A stretch of DNA of 64,000 nucleotides from Branchipolynoe longqiensis (GCA_030323885.1 CM059198.1:13244462-13308461), one strand, 5' to 3'; shown: positions 32,371 through 42,406, numbered from the stretch's first letter. Notes: generated from the letters alone by a model not told the origin. Made by a program: numbers and translations.

Positions 32371-33644
32371 TGAATACCATCAAATTTGAGTGATTTTGAG
32401 AGGTACTGGTCAACGAAAAAGTATTCACATTACTTTTCATACAGCGGCGCCTCGCAGATGCGGAGGTGGCCTCGGTATGGTTTCAACATGGCCGTTGCAT
32501 GAATAGCGTCAATCGATCCATTTTGTGCTTCACTGTGAAACTGTATTCTACTGATTGTACATGGCCCTCTTGTCATTCGTCTGAGTAGAAAGTTGTAGCA
32601 ACGTACCGTGTGAAATAATAACGTGGGTATGAGTGGACGTATGTGTATCTCTAAGTTTGTTGTTTGTGTGTTAGGGTCTTAAGCCCTAGCAACATCTAAG
32701 GTAATATCAGGAGAGGTACCAACTTGTGAGTGTGCACTCCTGGATACTTTATAGTGCAAGACTTCAGTGTAAGACTTTATTCTAGTGTAACAAAGTTGGT
32801 GGGGTCTCAGATGACCTTATAACCAGGTGAAGGTTTGGTTTAACCATACACAGAGTGGCCTGGTGTCCAACAATTTTGTTTGGATTAACCGACTTTGGTT
32901 TAACCAACTTTTTTATATGAGAAACGGTAGTATTTTGCTGGGCTGCCGAAAAAAAGTTTGGATTAACTGATCATTTGGTTTAACCGAGCTTGGTTTAACG
33001 GGGTTATAATATATGCGTATGACGTAACTATAACGCATTGTACGAGTATAAATGCAAGGGGAACATTATACTGTATCTATCTATTCCTCCTTGGCGCCTT
33101 GGTGGTGCCCCCCTCGTCCCCCCCCCCCCCCCCCCCCCCCAGCTGTCGGGGTAATCGGTGGGCGAGGCCGATATTCCGGCTGCAGGACAGCTCTCTATCT
33201 ACTGTGGTGCCACCACCTGGCTGCGTTGGCCATTCACGCCTTTGCGTGTTGCCACTCCGTACCTGGGATTTAGCCTTGTATAGGTACGGCTATTGCTGTT
33301 CGGCCATGGGCCTTCTGTGAAATAAAGATGGTTCCCACCCACTGCTTCAGTTGTTTCTCTCCATCTTTACCGTAGCGAGTTATAATTATATAATTATATA
33401 TATTATTATACAAATACACATTTCTGTACACACACACTAGTAGAACCTGTCTGCATGGGCTATGTGGTCACTGAAACCCTGCGATTTGCGGACATTTGAT
33501 TAATAGTGAGTGGCTGCTGGGCACCCTGATACCAGTTGTGTCTGGTCACTACCACCTCCAGACCTGCTCGGATGGTCAGATTGTTATACATACAGATATA
33601 TATATATATATATATATATATATCTTATAGTGTTGGTTGATTGT
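32371..33644. other. No gene; SINE tail, TTTGGTTTAACC repeat, C-run, TA repeat
   Basis: About 32685-32768 is the 3' part of SINE family 1 on the minus strand (CCTAGCAACATCTAAGGTAA). About 32820-33005 holds repeated GGTTTAACC and GGATTAAC(C/T) motifs, probably an old MITE. A C-run lies at 33119-33140 and a (TA)n tract at 33598-33624. Confidence 0.55.
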
Positions 33645-33760
33645 TGGAGTTTTACGTCCTGGCAACATCTTAGGTCATATTAGGACGGGTACCGACTTGC
33701 GACAGTGCGCACTCATGGCAACCTTTTAGTGCTGCCACACTGGGAGATCAGTGTCGTTCA
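33645..33760 (-). mobile_element. SINE family 1, 3' half
   Basis: TTTTACGTCCTGGCAACATC, TCATATTAGGACGGGTACCG, GCGACAGTGCGCACTCATGG and CTGGGAGATCAG are in the order of the full element. Immediately right (33775-33870) is a minus-strand family-2 tRNA-like head (TAACCATTACACTACATAGG). Confidence 0.75.
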
Positions 33761-34284
33761 GGTGATGAAGATGGGAAATATTGTGCCTAGAGCAGATTTC
33801 CAACCCACACTTCTCCCTTGTCATTTCAGGGCTAAAATGCTAACCATTACACTACATAGGCTCCATGATGCAATCATCCTATCCACGCATACCTCTCTAT
33901 GTGGCTCCTTTGTCTGAGAGTGAGAGGAGAGTGCAAACTACACAACTAAGGCTATGGCAAAACTTAAGATCTGTTCAGCGGAACAGGGGAGCGGGGGATG
34001 AGCTTCTAGAGCCATGACGTCAGATTAGTCAAGCCCCTCAGGGAAGTAAACAACCAGCTTATTTATCTCTCACCACCAACCCTCACTCTCCCTCCCACCC
34101 ACTACCAAACATCCTCCACCCCCTACCCACACACCCACTACTCCAGCGCCTGTCAGTTCTGGATAAAAAAGCCACGACTTCCTCCGGCAGGTACCAGCCG
34201 GCCGACACACTGCTCGTCCTCCAGCCCTGCCCTGTAGGCCAGTCATGCTTCAGCCAATCCAACCGTAGAAGGTCACGGGATTGA

Positions 34285-34480
34285 CAGGATGCCGTGACCG
34301 AATGGGGAGAGTGCTGATTTCCTGTGTGGAACATTGGGAGTTTAAATCCAAGCCAAGTCAAACAAATCAATGACGTATAAAATTGATACTTGTCGCTACC
34401 TAGCCCGCCACTTGCCATTAATAGGATAGGACAATGACTGGTTACCATAGACTCAGGATAATATGACTGGGTGATATCAA
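34285..34480 (+). mobile_element. SINE family 1, 5' part
   Basis: tRNA-like head GCCGTGACCGAATGGGGAGA and GGGAGTTTAAATCCAAGCC, then GTCAAACAAATCAATGACGT, TACTTGTCGCTACCTAGCCC and AATAGGATAGGACAATGACTG. The 3' ~80 bp is absent. Confidence 0.75.
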
Positions 34481-34624
34481 CATACTACCTTCTTATGCAT
34501 TTGCTCAGGATAAACTGATTTATGGTGTTTCATAATCCCAATGGAATACATATTGATTTGAAGCAAATGCCCCTGTGTTTTCAGTGTAACCGTTTCTATG
34601 CTATTTTGTGTCAATCGTTACATG

Positions 34625-34962
34625 TACAAAAAGAAAGAGTTATCACCTTTTGAGACAGGCTCAGATATATCCAAGTTAGATACTGTTGCATGTATTAAGT
34701 ATGTGTTGCTATATCAAAGAACACATTATCAATTTAATAGAATGTATTGTTGTTGGAGCCTGTGGAGACAGTTTTGACAAGAATGCACAATTAATCGTGC
34801 ATGTTTTCACTTCTAATATCTTCGAAGTCATTTTAAAGCAAGGTTGCTTCAAACTAAAAGTATGGTAGACTATATCGATCAACCTACTATATTTATCTAT
34901 TTACAAAAAGAAAGCATGACAAAGATTCAAAACTATCGGAATATGCAACTTTAATTAAAGAA
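34625..34962 (+). mobile_element. AT-rich MITE family copy
   Basis: Shares TATCCAAGTTAGATA, TGTATTAAGTATG, CAATTTAATAGAA, GATCAACCTACTA and the terminus TCAAAACTATCGGAATATGC, then AACTTTAA, with the copy at 53054-53411. Confidence 0.6.
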
Positions 34963-36044
34963 TTAACAACAACGAAATAAAAACTTCCGAAATGTATTCT
35001 TTTCACTACCAACCATGCCCATTCATTTATAAATATAAATAGCATCGGACAATGACTAACACTCCCTCACTGCAGAGATAATAATAGTGATATAGCGAAT
35101 GGTAGACAGGAAGTGTGAACACTTATTTGTCTCTCATTTTTGTTGGTACATTAGGTGTCCCAAGCAGGGGAAATCCCAGTCACAGACGACTGGTCTTCCC
35201 CACTCCACTGCTGGTCGATAGAAAGCCCAAGCCTACACTTTTACTGACTCAAGGGATTTTTAACCTCCCACACCACATAGACATGGTATGAGAGCAACCG
35301 GCCTTTGATGACGCTGTAAGTTATACACAGCGGTGGAAATCCAAATTGGCAGAGCTGGGGGCACAGGGAATCGAACTGCCAACCCTCAGATTAGGAGTCT
35401 GACCTAGAAAAAAGTCAGACGCTCTAACCACTCCACCACAGAGAACGCCACCCGCCACAGAGGACGCCATGGTAGTCTGAAATTACCTAATCTGATGAGA
35501 ACGCAGTGACTGAGTGGCATATCGTATCTTTGCCCCGTCCGGTATCGGTGATCCAATACAGGTCCGAAATCCACCGGGCCAGTTGCATTTCAGAATTCCG
35601 AATTTGTCAGACTTCAGAATACGGGTAGCAATTACATGTTAATACTGCTGTAAACACTTATTAATATTCGCACTGTGGATAAATAAAGACTAGGAATACT
35701 ACTAGTATCGTTTGTTTATCAAGTAATATGCTAATAGACGAAATAACAGGATACACATTTAGACAATAAATTCTCTAGTACATTTTAGTTCCAACGGAAA
35801 TATTTGGTAAAAGATGAGCACATAAAGCTTCAATTGAACCATAATAAAAGTCATTAATATGTTTCCATGGTGGGATAAATAAAGGGTGCAAATATTATTA
35901 CGGTTCATTTGCATACTGAACAATAACAGACAAAAGTTTGGTTTTCTGAGCTTTTCTGATTTCAGAATTTCGGATAAGGGGCGATGGATCTGTGTTACAT
36001 CGCGACCTGCACTGTATTCCGGATTGGCATCCATCGATTTGGCT
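34963..36044. other. No gene; one tRNA-like SINE head
   Basis: At about 35370-35460 the minus strand reads GGTGGAGTGGTTAGAGCGTC (A-box) and GTTGGCAGTTCGATTCC (B-box), a tRNA-like sequence with a long anticodon-loop insert. It lacks a closing acceptor stem and is flanked by a duplicated AGAGAACGCCA/AGAGGACGCCA, so a SINE head is more likely than a tRNA gene. Confidence 0.5.
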
Positions 36045-36168
36045 CTCAATCGGGGGGGGGGGGGCGGGGAATAGGGGAGGCCGGGGGGTACTGCTGCGCC
36101 GCAAGCACTTTGGACACAGACACTTCCTTCTGCGCAGCACCCTACCCCGCCCCTCCCTCCCCCCACCA

Positions 36169-36200
<32 letters not shown>
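36045..36200. repeat. G-run and C-run pair, about 100 bp apart
   Basis: A 14-base G-run region (36050-36067, then GGGGAATAGGGGAGGCC) faces a C-rich region (36140-36184) followed by (CA)n. The two could pair or each could form quadruplex/i-motif structures. The proline- and glycine-rich open frames here are artefacts of these tracts. Confidence 0.7.
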
Positions 36201-37001
36201 TCCACCACCATTCCCTCTGGGGCCACAGTACTCAAATTCCACTCTCCTGCCCTCGCCACACGTCCTTCCCACACATCACATCAAGGGCCACAGCCTCAGC
36301 CCGAACCAGTCGGATGCCAACATCTGCCAGTCACATCGATCGTAGCAATCAGGTGACCGGACGGGGACCAATCAGGCACGGCGTTACAAACCCCTCTCAT
36401 CACACGCCCCGGCGGCGGGAGCCAGCGCGAGAAGTGCAAGTCAGCGGTATTTGCCTCCCAGACTGTGCAAACAGGTTGCTCGGCTGGGACAAGGCTAGCT
36501 ATCTCTATCAGGCACACAGGCACACGGGCTCGAGCTAGGGCGATGAGCGATTGCAGAGCACATACATATATTATAGGGACAGTCAATAGGAAGCGCATTG
36601 TCTTTATGTACAATTCAAATGATCGAATATGGTGTGTCAAGAGATGATATAGTTTCAAAGAGCCTATTCTCTGAGGTTATTACGGACCCAAGGTTGACGG
36701 GTGTCTAGTCTAGGTGGGACTATTACGAGCGTGCAACCCTAATGACCTTCAGCAGATATTAGAGTGATGTAAGGTAGAGAATGCATACACATTTAGATGG
36801 GATTTCTCTCTGAAATAGAACTGAAACTAAATTCACAGATGACTTAATATTGTGAAGGACTATAGACAAGTCATAGCATGAAATTAATGTTGCATGTTTA
36901 CACTTCAACTATTATTTAAGTTAGTCATTTTAAATCAAATGTACTTCAAACTAAAGTAAAGTAGGTTTCAATGATCAACCTAATATATATATATATATAA
37001 A
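36201..37001. other. No gene; MITE remnant and (TA)n target tract
   Basis: About 36880-36975 matches the AT-rich MITE family (GCAACATTAATTTC on one strand, GATCAACCTA on the other). The (TA)n tract at 36981-37000 abuts the DIRS copy A terminus. Confidence 0.5.
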
Positions 37002-37359
37002 TAGTATAGTTATACGAATCTTACCTGGGTACAGATGATGGATAACTCTTGTTTTCCCAAGGTACAAGCCTCGGGTAATAGTGGACTAGGGAGAAGGAAG
37101 CAACATCCGGGTTCAGCAATCTTCACCTAATTATTCAGGATAAAAACGAACTTAATGATGGAAATCTGATGTTTTCGTTTGGCACAAGCAAACGTAATAA
37201 TCGTGGTATGGTGTGGTGGGTGGGCCCTAGTCCACGATTACCCGAGGCTTGTACCTCGGGAAAACAAGAGTTATCCATCATCTGTACCCAGGTAAGATTC
37301 GTATAACTATACTATTTTACCTCGGTACAATGCCTCGGCTACTCGAGGCCGAAGGAGAC
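37002..37359 (-). repeat. DIRS A 3' inverted repeat and internal complementary region
   Basis: The 3' terminal repeat (37002-37088) begins TAGTATAGTTATACGAATCT on the plus strand. Its inverse occupies 37227-37314. Directly adjoining, 37315-37359 (TTTTACCTCGGTACAATGCC...) is the complement of the element's 5' end at 42312-42356. The ICR of DIRS elements is thought to template completion of the termini during circle formation. The same arrangement, in the same orientation relative to coding, is present in copies B and C. Confidence 0.9.
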
Positions 37360-37453
37360 CTTTATGTAGCCTCATTTTTATCCTCAATTATCTGATGAAC
37401 ATATAATAGTATCAGTAGTAATATCAAAAGTTTGTACATCTCACCCGATCTTG

Positions 37454-38548
37454 TTAGTTGGTGAGTAGGCGGGTTGCCACCCCGCTCGGTTTTTCGACTC
37501 GTTTGTTGTAGTGTTTAGCAAACGACTTGGCCGTCTTCCAGCCGGCGTGTATCAGGATTCTTCGAACTGAGATTCCTAACTTTCTTGCTTTGGAGACCAT
37601 AGCCCCTCTTGTAGAGTGCGACGCATAGCGTTCTGTGTTTATGCCGGCCAACTTGAGCATAATAATAGTCCATCTGGCGAGTGTGTCGCGTGAGATGGCT
37701 TCATGTGGCTTAATAAAGCTCACTAGAAGCTGCTTGGAATTATGTATTCCCTTAGTCTTGGATATGTATGTCCTAATGGCGGCAACTACACAAAGTTTTC
37801 TATCTTGTGGAAAGCTATCGAGATGGATGGAGGAGAGTGGATCTCCTGTCCTGTTTGATTTTAACAGTATGTCCAAATCAAACGTGGCCTCTTTCTTATC
37901 AATATCAAGGCCTTGCAAGGAGAGGGCTACAATTGTCTGTCCTCTATGTCCTGTTACTAATAGTAATAATACTGCTACTCTATAGCCTAACCGTTGGATA
38001 GTGAGAAATTTATTTTCAGGCCAAGATTGGAAAAGCTTGAAAACTGTAGAAACATCCCAAAACCGACTATATTTCGGTTTTGGGGGGTTTCTTTCATAGA
38101 TTGATCTCATGATCCAATGAATGACTTCGTGTTTGCCAATGGTTTGTCCTTCTATTCGTGGCACAATAATGGAGAGTGCGCAGCACTCCGCATTTATGGC
38201 CCCATAACCAAGTCCATCATCTTCCAACATGCACAGGAAGCGGCCTACTTGCGCGACAGTAGGAGCCATCGGTTTAACCTTCTGTATTAAACAATATACT
38301 CCCCATTTCTTAAGGTAAGTGGTATACATTTTAACAGTTCCTGGCCTCCACGCATGGGAAATCAACCTTTCTTGGGTGATTTTATCAAGTCCGTATTTTT
38401 GTAAATACGCTCTTAGAAAAGGAATGCCAGTAACGGGGTTGTGGACACGTCCCCGAGGGTTGTCACTTTTCCTTGATGTTGTAGGTTTATTGGCCCTCTT
38501 GGGAATCTTAAAAAGTTTTTGGTTTCCCACTGCACTATCGCTCACCAT
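37454..38548 (-). CDS. DIRS A tyrosine recombinase
   Basis: 364 residues, starting at an ATG that overlaps the RT stop (ATGGTGA, seven-base overlap, different frame), which suggests termination-reinitiation. The phage-integrase-type fold joins the circular DNA copy to the genome. Catalytic residues are all present: R202 (TGHRGQT), H311 and R314 (HSTRGAM), H334 (HAGWKTA) and the nucleophile Y347 (KHYNK). The N-terminal part (residues 40-150) is the SAM-like DNA-binding region with HAWRPGTVKMYTTYLKKW. No frameshift or stop was found. Ends SGVATRLLTN, matching copies B and C. Confidence 0.93.
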   Translation of the reverse strand: MVSDSAVGNQKLFKIPKRANKPTTSRKSDNPRGRVHNPVTGIPFLRAYLQKYGLDKITQERLISHAWRPGTVKMYTTYLKKWGVYCLIQKVKPMAPTVAQVGRFLCMLEDDGLGYGAINAECCALSIIVPRIEGQTIGKHEVIHWIMRSIYERNPPKPKYSRFWDVSTVFKLFQSWPENKFLTIQRLGYRVAVLLLLVTGHRGQTIVALSLQGLDIDKKEATFDLDILLKSNRTGDPLSSIHLDSFPQDRKLCVVAAIRTYISKTKGIHNSKQLLVSFIKPHEAISRDTLARWTIIMLKLAGINTERYASHSTRGAMVSKARKLGISVRRILIHAGWKTAKSFAKHYNKRVEKPSGVATRLLTN

Positions 38549-40290
38549 GGCTGAGTGTTCCAGTCCGGGACTATCAGTACTGCATGGGTTTTGTCCAGCC
38601 TGATTTTTCTGGCTACCCTGCTGATTAGGCTAAATGGTGGAAAAATATAGTAAAATGCGTTATTCCAAATAAGAGAAAAGGCATCCACTCGCCAAGCGTG
38701 TGGCTCTGGATGCCAGGATACATATTTATCAAGTTTTTTGTTCCTACGAGAGGCAAAAAGATCTATGTCTGGAATTCCCCATTTATGACAGATTGTCTTA
38801 AATATGTCGGGACTGAGTGACCATTCTAAATGATCATGGAAATGTCGGCTTTTATTGTCGGCTAATGTATTTAGTGTACCTGGGATATGAGCTACTGTTA
38901 TCCAAAGGTGTTGTTTCTCTGCCCAATCCCAGATGAGTTTTGCGATGGTGTTGCAAGCCGAGGACTTTGTCCCTCCCATGTTACGGATATAGGCCATTGC
39001 TGTAGTATTATCCGTTAACACTTGGACAGTAAGTTTTTGTATTTTTACTAAACTTGTGAGACCTAGATAGATGGCTCTTAATTCTAGGACGTTTATGTGA
39101 TCTTCAATTTCATTATCTAGCCAGCGGCCCCCTGTGGCTTCATTATCTCTTTGGGCGCCCCAACCCTCTAATGATGCATCAGTAATGACTGTTGTGTTAG
39201 GTTCATCCATACGGATGGGATTATGGGAATTAATTAAATGTTTCATCCACCATTGGATGTTTTCATGTCCTGCTTTGGAAATTGTCATTAGGCATTCGAA
39301 ATTGCCCTTGGCTTTAGTTAGGGCGATATTTTTATCTATTTCGAGTGATTTAATGTGTGCCTTTCCGTTTAATACGGCTGGCGCATAAGCCACCATTAAG
39401 CCGATAAGCACTGCTACTTGCCTTATTTTTGGTCTTTTTATGTTTAATAGATCTGAGGATGTAATAGTAAATTTGTCAATTTTGTCTGAAGTTAAGGAAA
39501 TTGTCATTTGTTGTGTATTGATAATAAACCCCAAGAATTTCAAATGGGGGGTAGGTTGTAGAACCGATTTTGTCTCGTGAATGAAAAAACCCAAGTGGGT
39601 CAAAGTGTTACATAAGTCTGTTATGGCTAAATGGCAATCATCCTCAGTTTGTGCTACAATAAATGAATCATCAATGTAAGAGAACATGACATGGCCTTTC
39701 TTGGCCATTTCAGCAAATACGGGTTTCAGTAACATTGTAAACAAACGTGGGGCACAGGCTAGACCATTAGGTAAACAAGTAAATTGGTAAAGTTTGCCTT
39801 GCCAAATGAACCTAAGAAATTGTCTATGTGACTCATAGATTGGTATAGTATAGTAGGCGTCTTTCAGGTCTACACTTGCAAGCCAGGCTCCCGGCATTAC
39901 TAGGTCACGGGCTGTCTCTAGAGAGAACATTTTGAAATGTTTATATTCGACTAAGGTAATTAGAATAGTTAAGTCGAGGATCATCCTAATGTCTCCGTTA
40001 GGTTTTGGCCTAGAGAAAATATTTGAAATATATTCTCCCTCTGTATGTTGAACGGTAGTAATAATACCTTTAGTTTCAAATTTGGTTTCTTCTAGATCTA
40101 AGGCCAGTCTTTCGCCTGGTGTTAAGCGGTAGGGGAAAGGTACTTTATTTTGTATTGGGGTCTCTATAAATGGAATGAAGACCCCTCTAACAATGTCTAG
40201 GATTGTCTGATCTTGTGTGAGTTGTTCCCACTGTCTAATATGGTTAGCCACATTTCCCGCACAAAAGGGTCTTACACTGGGTTGTGTTGC
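38542..40290 (-). CDS. DIRS A reverse transcriptase-RNase H-methylase-like polyprotein
   Basis: About 570-585 residues. Counting from the GTG codon at 40251: RT fingers FSRPKPNGDIRMILDLT (79-95), palm ASVDLKDAYYTIPI (125-138), LPNGLACAPRLF (160-171), catalytic YIDDSF (192-197); RNase H VITDASLEGWGA (D358), HINVLELRAIYLGL (E390), VLTDNTTAMAYIRN (D414), NTLADNKSR (D465). The end (DLFASRRNKKLDKYVSWHP ... FSLIWNNAFYYIFPPFSLI) matches the Dam-methylase-like region known in DIRS elements. The frame is open upstream into the gag 3' end without an ATG nearby, so translation may need frameshifting or a start within gag; the start given is approximate. Confidence 0.92.
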   Translation of the reverse strand, partial: ATQPSVRPFCAGNVANHIRQWEQLTQDQTILDIVRGVFIPFIETPIQNKVPFPYRLTPGERLALDLEETKFETKGIITTVQHTEGEYISNIFSRPKPNGDIRMILDLTILITLVEYKHFKMFSLETARDLVMPGAWLASVDLKDAYYTIPIYESHRQFLRFIWQGKLYQFTCLPNGLACAPRLFTMLLKPVFAEMAKKGHVMFSYIDDSFIVAQTEDDCHLAITDLCNTLTHLGFFIHETKSVLQPTPHLKFLGFIINTQQMTISLTSDKIDKFTITSSDLLNIKRPKIRQVAVLIGLMVAYAPAVLNGKAHIKSLEIDKNIALTKAKGNFECLMTISKAGHENIQWWMKHLINSHNPIRMDEPNTTVITDASLEGWGAQRDNEATGGRWLDNEIEDHINVLELRAIYLGLTSLVKIQKLTVQVLTDNTTAMAYIRNMGGTKSSACNTIAKLIWDWAEKQHLWITVAHIPGTLNTLADNKSRHFHDHLEWSLSPDIFKTICHKWGIPDIDLFASRRNKKLDKYVSWHPEPHAWRVDAFSLIWNNAFYYIFPPFSLISRVARKIRLDKTHAVLIVPDWNTQPW

Positions 40291-40295
40291 AGGCT

Positions 40296-41606
40296 CTACT
40301 TGTTCCCCGGCTTGGGAAACTGCTTCTGGGAGGGGTTGTCCCTACTGAAGGGGCGGTTGCCGTCGTTCCAGCCGTACTGGTTCCGTTGGCCTCTTCCTCT
40401 CGGCTGGTATTGATTCCGGTTCCCGAATCGGTTTGCTGAGAAGCCGGTCCTGCGCCCTCGAAAATCCGATCTGGATTTCTTGAATTTCGAGGGGTTAGTG
40501 TCCTTCTTACTGTCGAGGTGTTTGGACTGCTTGGCGGCCGTTTTGACCTGTTTAAACAGGTATTGGAGTTGACCCCCAAACATCTTGGTGTTGTCTAGAG
40601 GCTTTCCTTTTATGGGCTTCGGAGCCAGGAAGAGTGTATACTCTTTGCCGTCATTGTCCACAACCTTCTTTGAACGTGCAACCTCTTTCCCTGCATTGGT
40701 TGTGACCGATTTAAACACGTTCTCGAACCTGTGGTACGAGAGGAAGTTGCTAGTGCCAGTCAGAGCTGCGATGGCTGCGTTCATGTCCGGGGTAACTGTT
40801 GTGAACTTGTTACCCACCATCATGCGGTTAGCAACTGGCATGATGGCCGAGAGGGCTATCAGGACTCCTTTGTGCACTATGTGCAAGCACGATTCGAATT
40901 TCTTGCGATCCTCACTCATTTTCACGTCATCGTCCATTTCTTTGATGGTCGCCTGAGGAATACCTTTTATGCCAGTGTATTGTTCGGCCAGTTTTGTGAG
41001 GGTTTCTGCCGGTTTAAAGGCATCAAAATGGCCCCTCAGGTTTTTGAGCATAAGCGAACAGGTGTTGATTCGCTTTTTCTTGTCCGCTCGGATCTTTTTG
41101 GCCACTTTCTCGGTGATATCCGCGAAAGTGCCTGGGTGCGGGTCATCTGACTCCAAATCCGTTGTCGTCGAGTCATTGGACGATTCTGAGGAGGAAGATT
41201 TTGCTTTCTTTTTCTTTTTGGACTTAGACTTCTTCTTCTTAGTCCTTTTGACCTTCCTTGTTTTGTTGCGGGCTTGGTAGTAGTCGTCGCCTTCGGATGA
41301 AAACTTTTTATGGCGCCGCTTCTTCCCGATGATGATCTCTGAGTCCGTTGTTTGGGGTTCAGATAAGTCCTCCCAGTCTGATTGGTCGGAAGGTGAGGCC
41401 CGTTTAGTGGGCGTTTTAGGCGGCGGTGTTGGGAGCAGCTGTTGCAGCTGCTCACGAATGAGCCGCACCATCTGCTCATTGGGGTCTGGTTGGGAAGGCC
41501 CTGGCTCCGGGGAGCGGTCACGTGACGCACCCGATAAGAGACCCGGGGTCGCGTCCGTCTCGCTTAGCGTGTGTGGAGCACCTTTGCTACCCCGCTTCGC
41601 GGCCAT
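40296..41606 (-). CDS. DIRS A gag-like ORF1
   Basis: 436 residues from the ATG at 41606 (an open extension to 41630 begins with TTG across a probable 3' splice site). It has an acidic/serine-rich N-terminus and a lysine-rich basic block (TKKKKSKSKKKKKAKSSSS) as a likely nuclear signal. A conserved central domain follows, shared with copies B and C: FKPAETLTKLAEQYTGIKGIP, SEDRKKFESCLHIVHKGVL, SNFLSYHRFENVFKSVTT, DNDGKEYTLFLAPKPIKGK. The C-terminus is arginine/glycine-rich (RFGNRNQYQPRGRGQRNQY). There is no CCHC knuckle, as is usual in DIRS gags. Role in particle formation is inferred. Confidence 0.9.
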   Translation of the reverse strand: MAAKRGSKGAPHTLSETDATPGLLSGASRDRSPEPGPSQPDPNEQMVRLIREQLQQLLPTPPPKTPTKRASPSDQSDWEDLSEPQTTDSEIIIGKKRRHKKFSSEGDDYYQARNKTRKVKRTKKKKSKSKKKKKAKSSSSESSNDSTTTDLESDDPHPGTFADITEKVAKKIRADKKKRINTCSLMLKNLRGHFDAFKPAETLTKLAEQYTGIKGIPQATIKEMDDDVKMSEDRKKFESCLHIVHKGVLIALSAIMPVANRMMVGNKFTTVTPDMNAAIAALTGTSNFLSYHRFENVFKSVTTNAGKEVARSKKVVDNDGKEYTLFLAPKPIKGKPLDNTKMFGGQLQYLFKQVKTAAKQSKHLDSKKDTNPSKFKKSRSDFRGRRTGFSANRFGNRNQYQPRGRGQRNQYGWNDGNRPFSRDNPSQKQFPKPGNK

Positions 41607-41616
41607 CTCGAGTCGT

Positions 41617-42209
41617 CTGAAAACAACCAAAAAAGGGTGTTTAGCACGAACTCAAGGAATAACTGAACCAGTGGAACAGTGTTTGAGGGGCATGTAGCCC
41701 TTATAGGGTAAGAAAACTGTATTTACACCAGTTTTATACCAGGCGTGAGTAAGCTAAGGTATAACGAAAGCGTAACGGTCGGAGAACCGAACCGAAACGA
41801 ATCGAGGGGTAGGGACCAGTGTACTGTCCCACCCACACTCTCTGTATCATAGACTTCTCCCTCCTGTGGCTTCAACGCCAACAAGTTGGAGAAAATATTA
41901 TGAAACTCGGAGGTACGCCTCAGAAAAAACTATCATGACGACGAAATGGCTCCAGCCAACATGTCTCTCCGTTGGGCAACGGGCGGCAAAAATAAATGCT
42001 ATCTAAGCAACGAAATGACTCCAGCCAACATGTCTCTCCGTTCTGCAATGGGCGGCAAAAATAAAATGGATGCCTCAAAACTACGGCACTGGATAAACAC
42101 AACGCTTGTAAAAGTTACTTAATACAAGTAAGCTTTGTCTTAAAAAGCTTATAAGCGTGTGCTATAAACATTCATAAACCAATATGCCAGTTTATGTTCC
42201 GGTACTTAC
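41617..42209 (-). other. Candidate 5'-leader intron of DIRS A
   Basis: On the minus strand a consensus donor (CTACT|GTAAGTACC, GT at 42209-42208) and an acceptor with T-rich tract (TTGGTTGTTTTCAG|ACGACT, AG at 41618-41617) enclose 593 bp. The acceptor lies 11 bases before the gag ATG. Copy B has the same arrangement (592 bp). A 69-bp tandem duplication (ACGAAATGGCTCCAGCCAAC at 41941 and again at 42010) lies inside. Splicing is inferred, not observed. Confidence 0.6.
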
Positions 42210-42352
42210 AGTAGAATTGAGTAAATCCGTGGTAAAAACTGCTGAGCTGCTCGTAACATTCCTCCAGTTATGAGCGGAATATGCTAATTGCTGAACCCGG
42301 ATGTTGCTTCCTTCTCCCTCGGCCTTGAGTAGCCGAGGCGTTGTACCGAGGT

Positions 42353-42356
<4 letters not shown>

Positions 42357-42406
<50 letters not shown>
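42357..42406. repeat. (TA)n microsatellite at DIRS A 5' end
   Basis: About 25 TA units directly abutting the element terminus GGTAAAA. Together with the TA tract at 36981-37000 it indicates insertion within a TA array. Confidence 0.9.

Larger units (their letters stand above)
37002..42356 (-). mobile_element. DIRS-like YR retrotransposon, copy A, apparently intact
   Basis: 5355 bp. It moves through a reverse-transcribed circular intermediate joined to the target by a tyrosine recombinase, without integrase and without target duplication (family knowledge). Order on the minus strand: 5' inverted terminal repeat (42356-42312), leader with candidate intron, gag, RT-RNase H, tyrosine recombinase, internal complementary region (ICR), 3' inverted terminal repeat (37088-37002). 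The ICR carries the joined complements of both outer ends (GAGGTAAAA next to TAGTATAG), which fixes the termini exactly. All three frames are open with catalytic residues present. TA microsatellites flank both sides. Confidence 0.93.

Noticed and set aside
35370..35460. Possible tRNA gene on the minus strand
   Set aside because: A- and B-box-like text is present, but there is no matching acceptor stem, the anticodon region is overlong and it lies in SINE-like context; called a SINE head instead.
35759..36538. Several proline- or glycine-rich open frames of 117-184 codons
   Set aside because: They are produced by the G-run, C-run and CA repeats and have no conserved motif.
37002..37314. Independent MITE with 88-bp palindromic arms next to each DIRS copy
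   Set aside because: It occurs at the same end and in the same orientation in copies A, B and C and contains the joined complements of both element termini, so it is the ICR plus 3' terminal repeat.
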